Below are positions 16,597 through 24,439 of a stretch of 64,000 nt of DNA, piece after piece (position 1 is the first letter of the stretch; the number at the start of each line of letters is the position of its first letter). This DNA comes from Frateuria_A sp051900415. Lineage in GTDB: Bacteria; Pseudomonadota; Gammaproteobacteria; Xanthomonadales; Rhodanobacteraceae. The translations under genes and the position numbers were made by a program. Location of the stretch: positions 62,001 through 126,000 of the forward strand of contig NZ_JBHZGL010000003.1 of assembly GCF_051900415.1 (NCBI RefSeq). Direction: 5' to 3'. The notes below the pieces were generated by a model. It was not told the DNA's origin. It was given only the letters and a program-made list of their open reading frames with translations, and did not search any database.

Positions 16597-17450
16597 GCGT
16601 AGGTCCCTTTCATGGTGGCGACGAAGAGGTCGCTGACGGAAGGCCGGCGGATCTCGCCCAGAGCCTCCAGCGTCGGGCGGTCGGCGCCGTCGAACAGGAA
16701 GATGCTCTTGCCGAAGACCTGGCGTTCGTCGATCGGCTTGAGTGCGCGTGCGGCGGCGGCCTGGTCAGCGCTGACCATGACTTCGGCGAAGCGGTCGCCG
16801 ACGGCGTCCATGTCGGTGTCCAGCACGATCTTGCCGTCGCGGATGAACATCAGGTCGGTAAGGATGTGCTCGATCTCTTCGACCTGGTGGGTGGTGACGA
16901 TGATCGTCTTGTTCTCGTCGAAGTAGTCCTCCAGCAGGCTCTGGTAGAACTGCTTGCGGTAGAGGATGTCCAGGCCCAGCGTCGGCTCGTCCAGCACCAG
17001 CAGGCGGGCGTCGATGGCCATCACCAGAGCAAGGTGCAACTGCACGATCATGCCCTTGGACATCTGGCGCACGCGCTGGTCGGGGGTGAGCTTGGTGCGC
17101 TTGAGGAAGCCCTCGCACTTGGCGCGGTCGAAGCGCGGATGCACGTGGGCGACGAAATCGACCGCCTCGCGCACGCGGATCCAGCGCGGCAGCACCGCCA
17201 CGTCGGCGATGAAGCAGACCTGTTCCATCAGCTTGTCGCGCTGGGTGCGCGGGTCGAAGCCCAGCACGTTCAGTTCGCCGTCGAAGGGCGTCAGGCCCAG
17301 GATGGCCTTGAGCGCGGTGGTCTTGCCGGCGCCGTTGGGGCCGATCAGGCCCACGATGCGGCCGGGCTGGATCTCGAAGTTCACACTGTCCAGTGCGGTC
17401 GCGTTCTTGTAGCGCTTGCTCAGGTTGCGAGCAGTAACGATGGCGCTCAT
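16593..17450 (-). CDS. ABC transporter ATP-binding protein (YtrB/BcrA-like)
   Basis: This 285-residue protein has Walker A GPNGAGKTT at residues 37-45, Walker B LLVLDEPTLGLD at 150-161 and the H-loop in TTHQVEEIEH. The signature loop reads RQMSKGM (128-134) rather than the usual LSGGQ, so it is degenerate but located correctly. It should power the permease encoded next, with start/stop overlaps of four bases on both sides (gntR and permease). The ATG at 17450 is chosen because it overlaps the GntR stop. The class is BcrA/YtrB, often involved in peptide-antibiotic resistance or envelope maintenance. Confidence 0.93.
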   Translation of the reverse strand: MSAIVTARNLSKRYKNATALDSVNFEIQPGRIVGLIGPNGAGKTTALKAILGLTPFDGELNVLGFDPRTQRDKLMEQVCFIADVAVLPRWIRVREAVDFVAHVHPRFDRAKCEGFLKRTKLTPDQRVRQMSKGMIVQLHLALVMAIDARLLVLDEPTLGLDILYRKQFYQSLLEDYFDENKTIIVTTHQVEEIEHILTDLMFIRDGKIVLDTDMDAVGDRFAEVMVSADQAAAARALKPIDERQVFGKSIFLFDGADRPTLEALGEIRRPSVSDLFVATMKGTYA

Positions 17451-17821
17451 GGCTTCGATTCCGTGGTGGCCGGCGCTTCGCGCATCAGCGTTTTGAGATC
17501 CAGCCCCAGGCGCTGCAGGCGCGCAAACAGGGCCGGCCATTCCTCGCGCAGGAAGCGCTCGCGTTCGGATTTCAACAAGGCCTCGCGGGCCCCATCAGTA
17601 ACGAACATGCCCAGTCCTCTCCTTTTCTCGACCAGTTGATCGTCGACCAGCTCCTGGTACGCCTTCGAAACGGTCAGCGGATTGATCTGAAAATCCGCCG
17701 CCACCTGGCGTACCGACGGCAGCGGGTCGCCTTCGTTCAAGGCGCCATCCAGGATCATCGCCACCACGCGTTCGCGGAGCTGGCGGTAGATCGGGACGCT
17801 GTCGTTCCAGGTGATGGTCAT
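17447..17821 (-). CDS. GntR family transcriptional regulator, YtrA subfamily
   Basis: This 124-residue regulator has the winged helix-turn-helix at about residues 10-75, including LPSVRQVAADFQINPLTVSKAYQELV, followed by a short effector-less C-terminus, the hallmark of the YtrA subfamily. These repress their own ABC operon and are released by cell-wall or peptide stress. The palindrome at 18179-18200, lying on the promoter of the operon, is the likely operator. Its stop overlaps the start of the ATP-binding gene in ATGA. The upstream gene (17825-18148) is three bases away. Confidence 0.93.
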   Translation of the reverse strand: MTITWNDSVPIYRQLRERVVAMILDGALNEGDPLPSVRQVAADFQINPLTVSKAYQELVDDQLVEKRRGLGMFVTDGAREALLKSERERFLREEWPALFARLQRLGLDLKTLMREAPATTESKP

Positions 17822-17824
17822 ACG

Positions 17825-18148
17825 TTATTCCTTGCTGGCACGGGCGATCTGGGTGCCGAACGAATAGTAGGGCATGGCCAACTGCGCCCCGAGCAGGGTG
17901 GCGCCCGCTTCGGCGCGCGTGCCCAGCGTCGGCGCCAGGGTGGCGCTGGTGATGTCCGAGCCTTCCAGCAGTGCGGCGGCGCGCAGGTCGCTGGCGGTCG
18001 GGCTGACCTCGACCGGGGCCAGGTTGACCACCCGGACGCCGTTGATTTCGGAAACCGGCGCGGTGCGCACCGGGGTATTGAGGGCAACCAGGCCCGTCGC
18101 GGTAAACAGCGTGGCGGCGGCCAGGGCGATCAGGTTCTGCGCTTTCAT
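17825..18148 (-). CDS. Small secreted protein, first gene of the GntR/ABC operon
   Basis: This 107-residue protein begins MKAQNLIALAAATLFTATGL with a signal peptide ending near residue 28. The mature part is short and has no recognisable domain; VSEINGVRVVNLAPVEVSPTASDLRAA suggests a periplasmic extended region. The ATG is preceded by a strong Shine-Dalgarno AAGGAG at about 18155-18160 (minus strand). It is the first gene after the promoter at 18191-18218, directly before gntR, so it is probably the most highly expressed. No homology-based function can be given. Confidence 0.7.
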   Translation of the reverse strand: MKAQNLIALAAATLFTATGLVALNTPVRTAPVSEINGVRVVNLAPVEVSPTASDLRAAALLEGSDITSATLAPTLGTRAEAGATLLGAQLAMPYYSFGTQIARASKE

Positions 18149-18178
18149 GGCGGGTCTCCTTAGTGACCTCGTGGACCG

Positions 18179-18200
18179 GTGTTGTAGTGAACTATAACAC
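18179..18200. promoter_or_regulatory. Palindromic operator of the GntR/ABC operon
   Basis: The two half-sites GTGTTGTAGT (18179-18188) and ACTATAACAC (18191-18200) are inverted repeats with one mismatch and a GA centre. They overlap the -10 box of the operon promoter. The form and place fit a YtrA-type GntR operator giving autorepression. Binding is inferred. Confidence 0.75.
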
Positions 18201-18218
18201 CATCCTCGAAAGCGTCAA
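18191..18218 (-). promoter_or_regulatory. Sigma-70 promoter of the GntR/ABC operon
   Basis: On the minus strand, -35 TTGACG (18213-18218) and -10 TATAGT (18191-18196) are separated by 16 bases. They are near-consensus and lie about 43 bases before the first start codon at 18148. The -10 box lies inside the palindromic operator. Confidence 0.7.
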
Positions 18219-18310
18219 CAGGCAACAGGCCATGACTGATGGCCTATGCCGAAATTCATTGCTTGTCAGTGTGTTAGAGGCTCCTTACGGGCCGGGTCGC
18301 CCCCAGCGTG

Positions 18311-18373
18311 GGGTGGGCTTCAGCCCACCAGCCCCTTCCGCCGCGCACGCCGAAGGTGGGCTGAAGCCCACCC
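18311..18373. repeat. Dispersed repeat, family A (GGTGGGCTTCAGCCCACC)
   Basis: Two inverted arms, GGGTGGGCTTCAGCCCACC (18311-18329) and GGTGGGCTGAAGCCCACCC (18355-18373), flank about 25 bases. Each arm is itself palindromic. Further copies lie near 25528 and 59474. The end of this copy is seven bases from the amidohydrolase stop. Confidence 0.8.
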
Positions 18374-18379
18374 TGCGGT

Positions 18380-20047
18380 TCACTTCTCGGCCGAATACAC
18401 CTGCTTGCCGCCGACCCAGGTGCCTAGCACCTGAGTCTTCCAGAGGTCCTGCAGGTTGATGCTGAAGATGTCCCGGTCGACCAGGATGAAGTCGGCGTAC
18501 TTGCCCGGCTCCAGCGTGCCCTGCGTCTTCTCCGCGTGGCCGGCGTAGGCCGCGCTCAGGGTGAACGCGCGAAGCGCCTCGACCAGGCTCAGTTTCTGGT
18601 CGGGGTACCAGCCGCCGGGTGGCTGGTTCTGGTGGTTCTGCCGGGTCACCGCCGCATGCAGGCCGAAGAACGGGTTGGGCGACTCGACAGGGAAGTCCGA
18701 GCCGAAGGCGACCACCGTGCCCTGCTTGAGGAGACGCCGCCACGCGTAGGCGCCCTCGATGCGATCGTGGCCCACGCGGTCCTCGGCCATGTTCATGTCG
18801 GAGGTGGCGTGCGTGGGCTGCATCGAGGCGATGAGGTTCAACGGCACGAAGCGCGGGATGTCTTCGAGCGAAACGATCTGCGCGTGCTCCACGCGATTGC
18901 GGAAGGCTTTGGCGTCGGGATGGACCTTGTAGGCGGCGGCGAAGCTGTCCAGCACCTCGCGGTTGGCCGCATCGCCGATCGCGTGGATGTTGACCTGGTA
19001 ACCCTTGGCGAACGCCTTCTCGATCTTCGACTGCATCGTGCCCGGGCTCATGAAGAGCAGCCCATGGTTGTGCGGGTCGTCGGAGTAGGGCGAGAGCATG
19101 GCCGCACCACGGCTGCCCAGCGCGCCGTCGGCGAACAGCTTGACCGAGTGCACCGTGAGGTAGCCATTCCCGTAGCCGTCCAGCGGCGTGCCGGCGGTGA
19201 TCGTGTCGAAGGCGTCGCCGGTGTCGCGGATCATCGCGTAGATGCGCGCGGTGAGCTTGTGCTCGTCGGCGTAGCGCTTGTAGAGGCGGTAGTTGGGCAG
19301 GTCGATGCCGGCGTCGTCCACGCCCGTCAGGCCCACGCGGGCCATCTCCGCCAGCGCGGTGTCGAGCGCGATGGCACGCTCCTTGTCGGTGGGCTCGGGC
19401 ACGACCGCACCGACCAGCGCCGTGGCGCCGTCGACGAACACGCCAGTGGGGTTGCCCTGGGCGTCGCGCTCGATGCGTCCGCCAGGCGGATCCCTGGTGT
19501 CGCGAGTGATGCCGGCGAGCTTCATCGCCGCGGTGTTCGCCCAGGCGGCGTGGCCATCGACGCGGCTCAGCCACACGGGCCGGTCCGATACCACGGCGTC
19601 CAGTTCTTTGGCGGTCGGGAAGCGGCCGAGCTTCCAGATCACCTGGTTCCAGCCGCCGCCGATGATCCAGCGCGCATCCGGGTGGGCCTTGGCGTATTCC
19701 CTGACGCGGGAAAGCGCTTCGTCGAGCGACTGCGTACCGGTCAGGTCGGCCTGGGTGAGCGCGTAGCCCAGCTCCAGCACGTGGCCGTGCGCGTCGATCA
19801 GGCCCGGCAGCAGGGTCTTGCCGTGGCCGTCGACCACCTTGGCGTCACCCGCGCGGTTGGCAAGCGTGTCGTCGGCACCGGTAGCGACGACCTTGCCGTC
19901 GTCCACCAGCAGGGCGTCGAAGCGCTGCAGCTTGCCTTGGCTGTCCAGGGTGTAGCCGTTGATGTTGTGCACGTACAGATCGGCGGCCTGCAGCGCCGGC
20001 GCGGTGGCCAGCAGGGCGAGCAGGGAAAGACGCAGGGTGCGGTTCAT
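18380..20047 (-). CDS. Secreted amidohydrolase, YtcJ-like
   Basis: This 555-residue protein has a signal peptide MNRTLRLSLLALLATAPALQ cleaved near residue 21, and then an amidohydrolase domain of the YtcJ/imidazolonepropionase-related type. Visible features are the metal HGH in LPGLIDAHGHVLELG (about 80-94), WIIGGGWNQ, KLFADGALGSRGAAM and the metal-site region AIGDAANREVLD and VEHAQIVSLEDIP. The closing FGSDFPVESPNPF supplies the last metal ligand. Enzymes of this type hydrolyse amides or N-acyl compounds; substrate is not predicted. The start at 20047 precedes the signal peptide directly. It is unconnected in function with the neighbours. Confidence 0.9.
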   Translation of the reverse strand: MNRTLRLSLLALLATAPALQAADLYVHNINGYTLDSQGKLQRFDALLVDDGKVVATGADDTLANRAGDAKVVDGHGKTLLPGLIDAHGHVLELGYALTQADLTGTQSLDEALSRVREYAKAHPDARWIIGGGWNQVIWKLGRFPTAKELDAVVSDRPVWLSRVDGHAAWANTAAMKLAGITRDTRDPPGGRIERDAQGNPTGVFVDGATALVGAVVPEPTDKERAIALDTALAEMARVGLTGVDDAGIDLPNYRLYKRYADEHKLTARIYAMIRDTGDAFDTITAGTPLDGYGNGYLTVHSVKLFADGALGSRGAAMLSPYSDDPHNHGLLFMSPGTMQSKIEKAFAKGYQVNIHAIGDAANREVLDSFAAAYKVHPDAKAFRNRVEHAQIVSLEDIPRFVPLNLIASMQPTHATSDMNMAEDRVGHDRIEGAYAWRRLLKQGTVVAFGSDFPVESPNPFFGLHAAVTRQNHQNQPPGGWYPDQKLSLVEALRAFTLSAAYAGHAEKTQGTLEPGKYADFILVDRDIFSINLQDLWKTQVLGTWVGGKQVYSAEK

Positions 20048-20121
20048 GCGCGCGGATTCCTGTGCGGGAAAGCCGCAGTGTGTCGGGGTGGGACGGGTTT
20101 TTCCACTTGCCGAAACGCGAA

Positions 20122-20148
20122 AGCCCCTCTCCCGGCGGGAGAGGGGCT
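20122..20148. terminator. Strong hairpin after azoR
   Basis: AGCCCCTCTCCC (20122-20133) pairs perfectly with GGGAGAGGGGCT (20137-20148) across a three-base loop. It lies downstream of azoR and upstream of the amidohydrolase on the minus strand. The following bases contain only three T residues, so it is either a weak terminator or a REP-type element. Confidence 0.55.
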
Positions 20149-20192
20149 GGGGAGACCTGGCGGGCACCCTCTGCCGGAGACAGAGGAGAGGG

Positions 20193-20777
20193 TCACGCCG
20201 CCTTGGGCAGGAGCGTCCCGATGGCCTCCTTGGCCGCCGTCAGCGCCTGTTCCTTGTGCTCCGCACTGACCGCTACGCCTTCGGCGCGCACGAATTCCAC
20301 GTTGGTGATGCCCAGGAAACCGAGCACCGCGCGCAGGTAGTTTTCCTGGAAATCCATCGCCGCGCCGCCGGTGCCTTCGCCGTAGAACCCGCCGCGGCTG
20401 GAGGCCACGATCACCCGCTTGCCGCCAGCCAGGCCCTCGGGGCCGTTGGCGGTGTAGCGGAAGGTCTTGCCGGCCACCGCGATGCGGTCGATCCACGCCT
20501 TGAGCGTGCTGGGAATGCCGAAGTTGTACATGGGCGCGCCAATCACGATGACATCGGCGGCGAGGAACTCGTCCATCACCTCGTTGCCCAGCAGCGCGGC
20601 CGGCTCGCTGGCATCGGCGACTGGCGTCCAGTGCGGCAGCGGCTGTGCCGCCAGGTCGCGATAGTGGATGGAGGCGTCGGGGCGATCGCGCCTGACCTGA
20701 GCCACGATGTCCGCGGTGAGGCCACGCGAGACCGAATGCTGGCCCAGGGCGCTCGAATCGATGTGCAGCAGTTTCAT
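20193..20777 (-). CDS. azoR: FMN-dependent NADH-azoreductase
   Basis: This 194-residue flavodoxin-fold protein has the AzoR signatures: MKLLHIDSSALGQHSVSR at the N-terminus, a FMN-binding APMYNFGIPSTLKAWIDRI region near residues 93-111 and SSRGGFYGEG near 140. AzoR reduces azo compounds and quinones with NADH, protecting against thiol or quinone stress. The ATG at 20777 is supported by the start of the conserved fold; the frame extends upstream to 20879 but that lies in the promoter region. It is divergent from the LysR gene that probably regulates it. The inverted repeat at 20844-20870 lies between them. Confidence 0.93.
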   Translation of the reverse strand: MKLLHIDSSALGQHSVSRGLTADIVAQVRRDRPDASIHYRDLAAQPLPHWTPVADASEPAALLGNEVMDEFLAADVIVIGAPMYNFGIPSTLKAWIDRIAVAGKTFRYTANGPEGLAGGKRVIVASSRGGFYGEGTGGAAMDFQENYLRAVLGFLGITNVEFVRAEGVAVSAEHKEQALTAAKEAIGTLLPKAA

Positions 20778-20843
20778 GGCGTAACTCCAGTCGAGGGCCG
20801 GCGTGCCGGCGATGGAGTAACGATACTTTCGCAACAATGGCCT

Positions 20844-20870
20844 GATAAGTCGGCTAATATCGAACTTATC
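20844..20870. promoter_or_regulatory. Inverted repeat in the azoR-LysR intergenic region
   Basis: GATAAGT (20844-20850) and ACTTATC (20864-20870) are a perfect inverted repeat separated by 13 bases, a spacing compatible with a LysR-type dimer site. It covers TAATAT at 20855-20860, a possible -10 box for the LysR gene. Binding is inferred. Confidence 0.55.
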
Positions 20871-20893
20871 GTTTCTCAAAGGAAACAGACGGC

Positions 20894-21871
20894 ATGACCC
20901 TCGACGGCACGCTGCAGGACCTCAACGACCTCTATTTCTTCGCCATGGTGGTCGAGCACAACGGCTTTTCCGCCGCCGGGCGGGCGCTGGGTATTCCCAA
21001 ATCGCGCCTGAGCAAGCGGGTGTCGCAACTGGAGGAGCGCCTGGGCGTGCGCCTGCTGCAGCGGACCACCCGTCGTTTCGTGGTCACCGAAGTGGGCGAG
21101 CGCTTCTACGCCCATTGCCGCGCGGTGCTGGAAGAGGCCCGGGCGGCGCAGGAGGCGGTCGACGAATTGCGGGCCGAGCCGCGCGGCGTGGTGCGGCTGA
21201 GCTGTCCCGTGTCGCTGGCGCAGACGGTGGTGGCGCACGTGCTGCCGGACTTCCTGGCGCAGTACCCGAAAGTGCAGGTGCGCGTGCTTTCCAGCAACCG
21301 GCGCGTGGACGTGGTGGGTGAGGGCTACGACATCGCCATCCGTGTGCGCAGCAAGCTCGATAGCGACGCCAACCTGGTGATGCGCACGTTCGGCCTCTCG
21401 CGCGTGCTGGCGGTGGCCAGCCCTGCGTTGCTCGATCGCGTGGGCCGGCCCACGGCGCCGGCGGGGCTGTCCGCGTTGCCTGCGCTGACCATGCTGGAAC
21501 ACGAAGGCGCGCAGGTGTGGGAACTGATCGACGCGCACGGCGAACGTGTCTCGGTGGAGATGAGCGCGCGGCTGGTCACTGGCGAGTTCGCCTTGCTGCT
21601 GGAAGCGGCGCGTCGAGGCCTGGGTGTGGCGTTGCTGCCCGAGTTCGTCTGCGCCCCGGCGGTCACGCGTGGCGAGCTCGAGGTCGTACTGCCGGACTGG
21701 AGTGCGCCGGAAGGGACGATGCACTTCGTCTACCCCAGCCGCCGCGGCATGCTGCCTGGCGTGCGGGCGCTGGTCGACTTTCTCGCCGAGCGCCTGCCCG
21801 AGGCGACCCGCCAGAAGCACGAGCAGTGCCGCCAGCGCCCGCTGGAACCGCTCGACCGGCCGCGCACATGA
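20894..21871 (+). CDS. LysR family transcriptional regulator, divergent from azoR
   Basis: This 325-residue protein has the N-terminal LysR helix-turn-helix (residues 10-70, including GFSAAGRALGIPKSRLSKRVSQLEERLG) and a C-terminal type 2 periplasmic-binding-like effector domain with ARRGLGVALLPEF near residue 240. It is of the subgroup often placed next to quinone or azo reductases and may activate azoR in response to quinone or electrophilic compounds. The ATG at 20894 follows AAAGGA nine bases upstream. The 116-base intergenic space holds the inverted repeat at 20844-20870, its probable operator. Confidence 0.93.
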   Translation: MTLDGTLQDLNDLYFFAMVVEHNGFSAAGRALGIPKSRLSKRVSQLEERLGVRLLQRTTRRFVVTEVGERFYAHCRAVLEEARAAQEAVDELRAEPRGVVRLSCPVSLAQTVVAHVLPDFLAQYPKVQVRVLSSNRRVDVVGEGYDIAIRVRSKLDSDANLVMRTFGLSRVLAVASPALLDRVGRPTAPAGLSALPALTMLEHEGAQVWELIDAHGERVSVEMSARLVTGEFALLLEAARRGLGVALLPEFVCAPAVTRGELEVVLPDWSAPEGTMHFVYPSRRGMLPGVRALVDFLAERLPEATRQKHEQCRQRPLEPLDRPRT

Positions 21872-21914
21872 GCCGTGCTAGGCTTGCCGTTTGGCCTTCC
21901 AGACATCCGCGCGC

Positions 21915-23060
21915 ATGAACATCGATACCAAGCTGCCCAAGGTCGGAACCACCATCTTCAGCGTGATGAGCCAACTGGCGCTCGATCACCAGGCGGTGAA
22001 CCTCGGCCAGGGTTTCCCGGATTTCGAGCCGCCGCAACCGCTGCGTGAGGCGCTCACCCGCGCGATGGCCGAAGGCAAGAACCAGTACGCCCCCGGCATC
22101 GGCACGGCGGCGCTGCGCGAGCAGATCGCGATCAAGACCCAGCGCCTGTACGGGCGTCGCGTGGATTCGGCCACCGAGATCACGGTGACATCCGGTGCGA
22201 CCGAAGCGCTGTTCGCGGCGATCGCGGCGACCGTGCGCGCCGGCGAGGAAGTGATCGTGTTCGACCCGGCCTACGATTCCTACGAGCCGGCCATCGAACT
22301 GCAGGGCGCGCGCGCGGTGCACATACCGCTGACCGTGCCCAGCTTCGCCATCGACTGGCAGCGCGTGCGCGACGCGATCACGCCGAAGACGCGGATGATC
22401 CTGATCAACAGCCCGCACAATCCTTCCGGCGCGGTGCTGTCGGCGGACGACCTGGAGACGCTCGCGGAGATCACCCGCGACACGAACATCGTCGTGCTGT
22501 CGGACGAGGTCTACGAGCACATCGTGTATGACGGCGCGCGGCACGAGAGCGTGTTGCGGCATCCGGAACTCGCCGCGCGCAGCATCGTGGTGTCGAGCTT
22601 CGGCAAAACCTACCACTGCACCGGCTGGAAGGTCGGCTACGCGGTAGCACCGGCGGCGCTGTCCGCCGAGTTCCGCAAGGTGCACCAGTATCTGACCTTC
22701 TGCACCTTCCACCCGGCGCAGGTCGCGTTTGCCGAGATCATGGCGAACGACCCCGCGCATTACCTGGAACTGCCGGACTTCTACCAGGCCAAGCGCGACC
22801 GCTTCCGCGCGCTGCTGGCGCCCTCGCGCTTCAAGCTGCTGGACGTGCCGGGCGGCTATTTCCAGCTGGTGGACTATTCGGCCATCCGCGACGAGGACGA
22901 CCTTGCGTTCGCGCGCTGGCTGGTGGAGCAGGGTGGCGTGGCTGGCATCCCGTTGACGCCGTTCTACGAGAAGCCGCCGGGCACGCGCCTGCTGCGCCTG
23001 TGCTTCGCCAAGAGCGATGCCACCATGACTGCCGCCGCGGAGCGTCTATGCCGTCTGTGA
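21915..23060 (+). CDS. ybdL: Methionine aminotransferase-type PLP enzyme
   Basis: This 381-residue fold-type I aminotransferase has the PLP lysine K231 in SSFGKTYHCTGWKVGY, INSPHNPSGAV near residue 165 and the LSDEVYEHIVYD motif near 195-206. The sequence, including FPDFEPPQPLREAL at the N-terminus and a YHCTGWK signature, is closest to YbdL, which transaminates methionine with glutamine or other keto acids. The ATG at 21915 begins MNIDTKLP. The next gene overlaps its 3' end by thirteen bases, and the two products form a transamination plus omega-amidase pair: the amidase removes 2-oxoglutaramate or oxosuccinamate produced by glutamine-dependent transamination. Confidence 0.92.
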   Translation: MNIDTKLPKVGTTIFSVMSQLALDHQAVNLGQGFPDFEPPQPLREALTRAMAEGKNQYAPGIGTAALREQIAIKTQRLYGRRVDSATEITVTSGATEALFAAIAATVRAGEEVIVFDPAYDSYEPAIELQGARAVHIPLTVPSFAIDWQRVRDAITPKTRMILINSPHNPSGAVLSADDLETLAEITRDTNIVVLSDEVYEHIVYDGARHESVLRHPELAARSIVVSSFGKTYHCTGWKVGYAVAPAALSAEFRKVHQYLTFCTFHPAQVAFAEIMANDPAHYLELPDFYQAKRDRFRALLAPSRFKLLDVPGGYFQLVDYSAIRDEDDLAFARWLVEQGGVAGIPLTPFYEKPPGTRLLRLCFAKSDATMTAAAERLCRL

Positions 23061-23863
23061 GTCTGCAGCCGCTGATCGTCAGCCTGGTACAGGGCGCCAC
23101 GCGCTGGCACGATGCGCCGGCCAATCGCGAGTACTACGGTGCCCTGGTGCGCCAGGCGCGGGGCAGCGACCTGGTCGTGCTGCCGGAGACGTTTTTGTCC
23201 GGCTTCAGCAACGACACCCGCGCCAGCGCGGGCACCATGGACGGCGAGGGCGTGGCCTGGCTGCGCGAGCTGGCGCGCGAGGTAAACGCGGTGATCTGCG
23301 GCAGTCTTGCCATCATCGAAGACGGCACGGTCTACAACCGTCTGTTCTGGATGCGTCCGGACGGTAGCCATGCGCAGTACGACAAGCGCCACCTGTTCCG
23401 CATGGCGGGCGAACACACCCGCTACGGCGGCGGTCGCGAGCGGCTGGTGGTGGAACTGAAGGGTTGGCGCATCCTGCCGCAAGTCTGCTACGACCTGCGC
23501 TTCCCCGTGTGGCTGCGCAACCGCCGGCTGGAGAGCGCGGCCGGCGGCATGGACTACGACCTGGCGCTGTTCGTCGCCAACTGGCCGGCGCCGCGCCGGC
23601 AGCCCTGGCGCACGCTGCTGCGCGCGCGGGCGATTGAGAACCTGGCCTGCGTGGTGGGCGTCAATCGCGTGGGCGTGGACGGCAACGATCTGCCGTACGC
23701 GGGCGACAGCGCGGTGATCGACCCGATCGGCGAAACCATGATCGAGCTTGGCGCGCAGGAGCAGGTTGCCACCGTGCGCCTGGATCCAACGCCGCTGCTG
23801 GCACATCGCGAACGGTTCCCCGCCTGGATGGATGCCGACGAGTTCACGCTCGGGCCGATGTGA
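23048..23863 (+). CDS. Omega-amidase, nitrilase superfamily (YafV-like)
   Basis: This 271-residue carbon-nitrogen hydrolase has the full triad: E47 in VVLPETFLSGFS, K113 in YDKRHLFRMAGE and C147 in PQVCYDLRFPVW. These features match YafV/Nit2 omega-amidases that hydrolyse 2-oxoglutaramate or 2-oxosuccinamate. It starts within the last codons of the aminotransferase gene, overlapping by thirteen bases, and is therefore translationally coupled with it. The two should work in one pathway, with glutamine as amino donor made irreversible by amide removal, as in methionine salvage. The precise keto-acid substrate is inferred from family and context. Confidence 0.93.
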   Translation: MPSVSLQPLIVSLVQGATRWHDAPANREYYGALVRQARGSDLVVLPETFLSGFSNDTRASAGTMDGEGVAWLRELAREVNAVICGSLAIIEDGTVYNRLFWMRPDGSHAQYDKRHLFRMAGEHTRYGGGRERLVVELKGWRILPQVCYDLRFPVWLRNRRLESAAGGMDYDLALFVANWPAPRRQPWRTLLRARAIENLACVVGVNRVGVDGNDLPYAGDSAVIDPIGETMIELGAQEQVATVRLDPTPLLAHRERFPAWMDADEFTLGPM

Positions 23864-24439
23864 CCGAGCCGCTCGCGGGTGCGGAGAGCGCCTGCTTTCG
23901 TTCCACTGGATGCGTGCCGTCTTCGGATTACGCTTCCGGCAACGTAGGCGTCGCTTTCCCGTCGCATAGGCGAATTCTGATTTTCAGGCGAGCCGCGTCC
24001 CGCCACTGACAGGGTCGGTATCCCGCCTTGGCGAGGGCGATGCCTGCGCCTTTTCCTTTTTGCCCGGCAAAACAAGGCTTTTTCCCGGCTTCCCCATGGA
24101 ACGCCCAGCAATCGCTGGGCCGTTGACCGGTGCTCTGCCCTCGCGTCTCCCCCGATTGACCCGTCGCCATTTACACGTAGCCTTGACGCCGCTCCCGAGG
24201 CTTTCCGCGTTAGGCGGACTACCCACGACACGGGGCATCCTGGCAAGCGGAAGGGCTCCGGAACAGGGACCGGCTGCCGGCTTCACCGACTCGCACACTC
24301 GCCCGATCCGCCCTTGCCGGCGGCGCGACCGCGTGCGCAGAAAACGGGAATTCGTGCCGCTTTACCGCTCACCTGCAGCGCAACCCCCTCCCCTCGGGCG
24401 GCTTGCGCTGCGACTACCTGCAAACGGAATGGAATCGCG
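23864..24439. other. 576-base gap with no convincing gene
   Basis: This region separates the omega-amidase from the CsgG-like gene. No coding frame looks real by codon pattern; longer open frames in it lack protein-like composition. It contains a CCCAGCAATCGCTGGG hairpin (24110-24125) and a TTGACG sequence near 24183 that might be a -35 box. No tRNA or known riboswitch is visible. The base composition is somewhat less GC-rich than coding sequence nearby. Confidence 0.6.
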
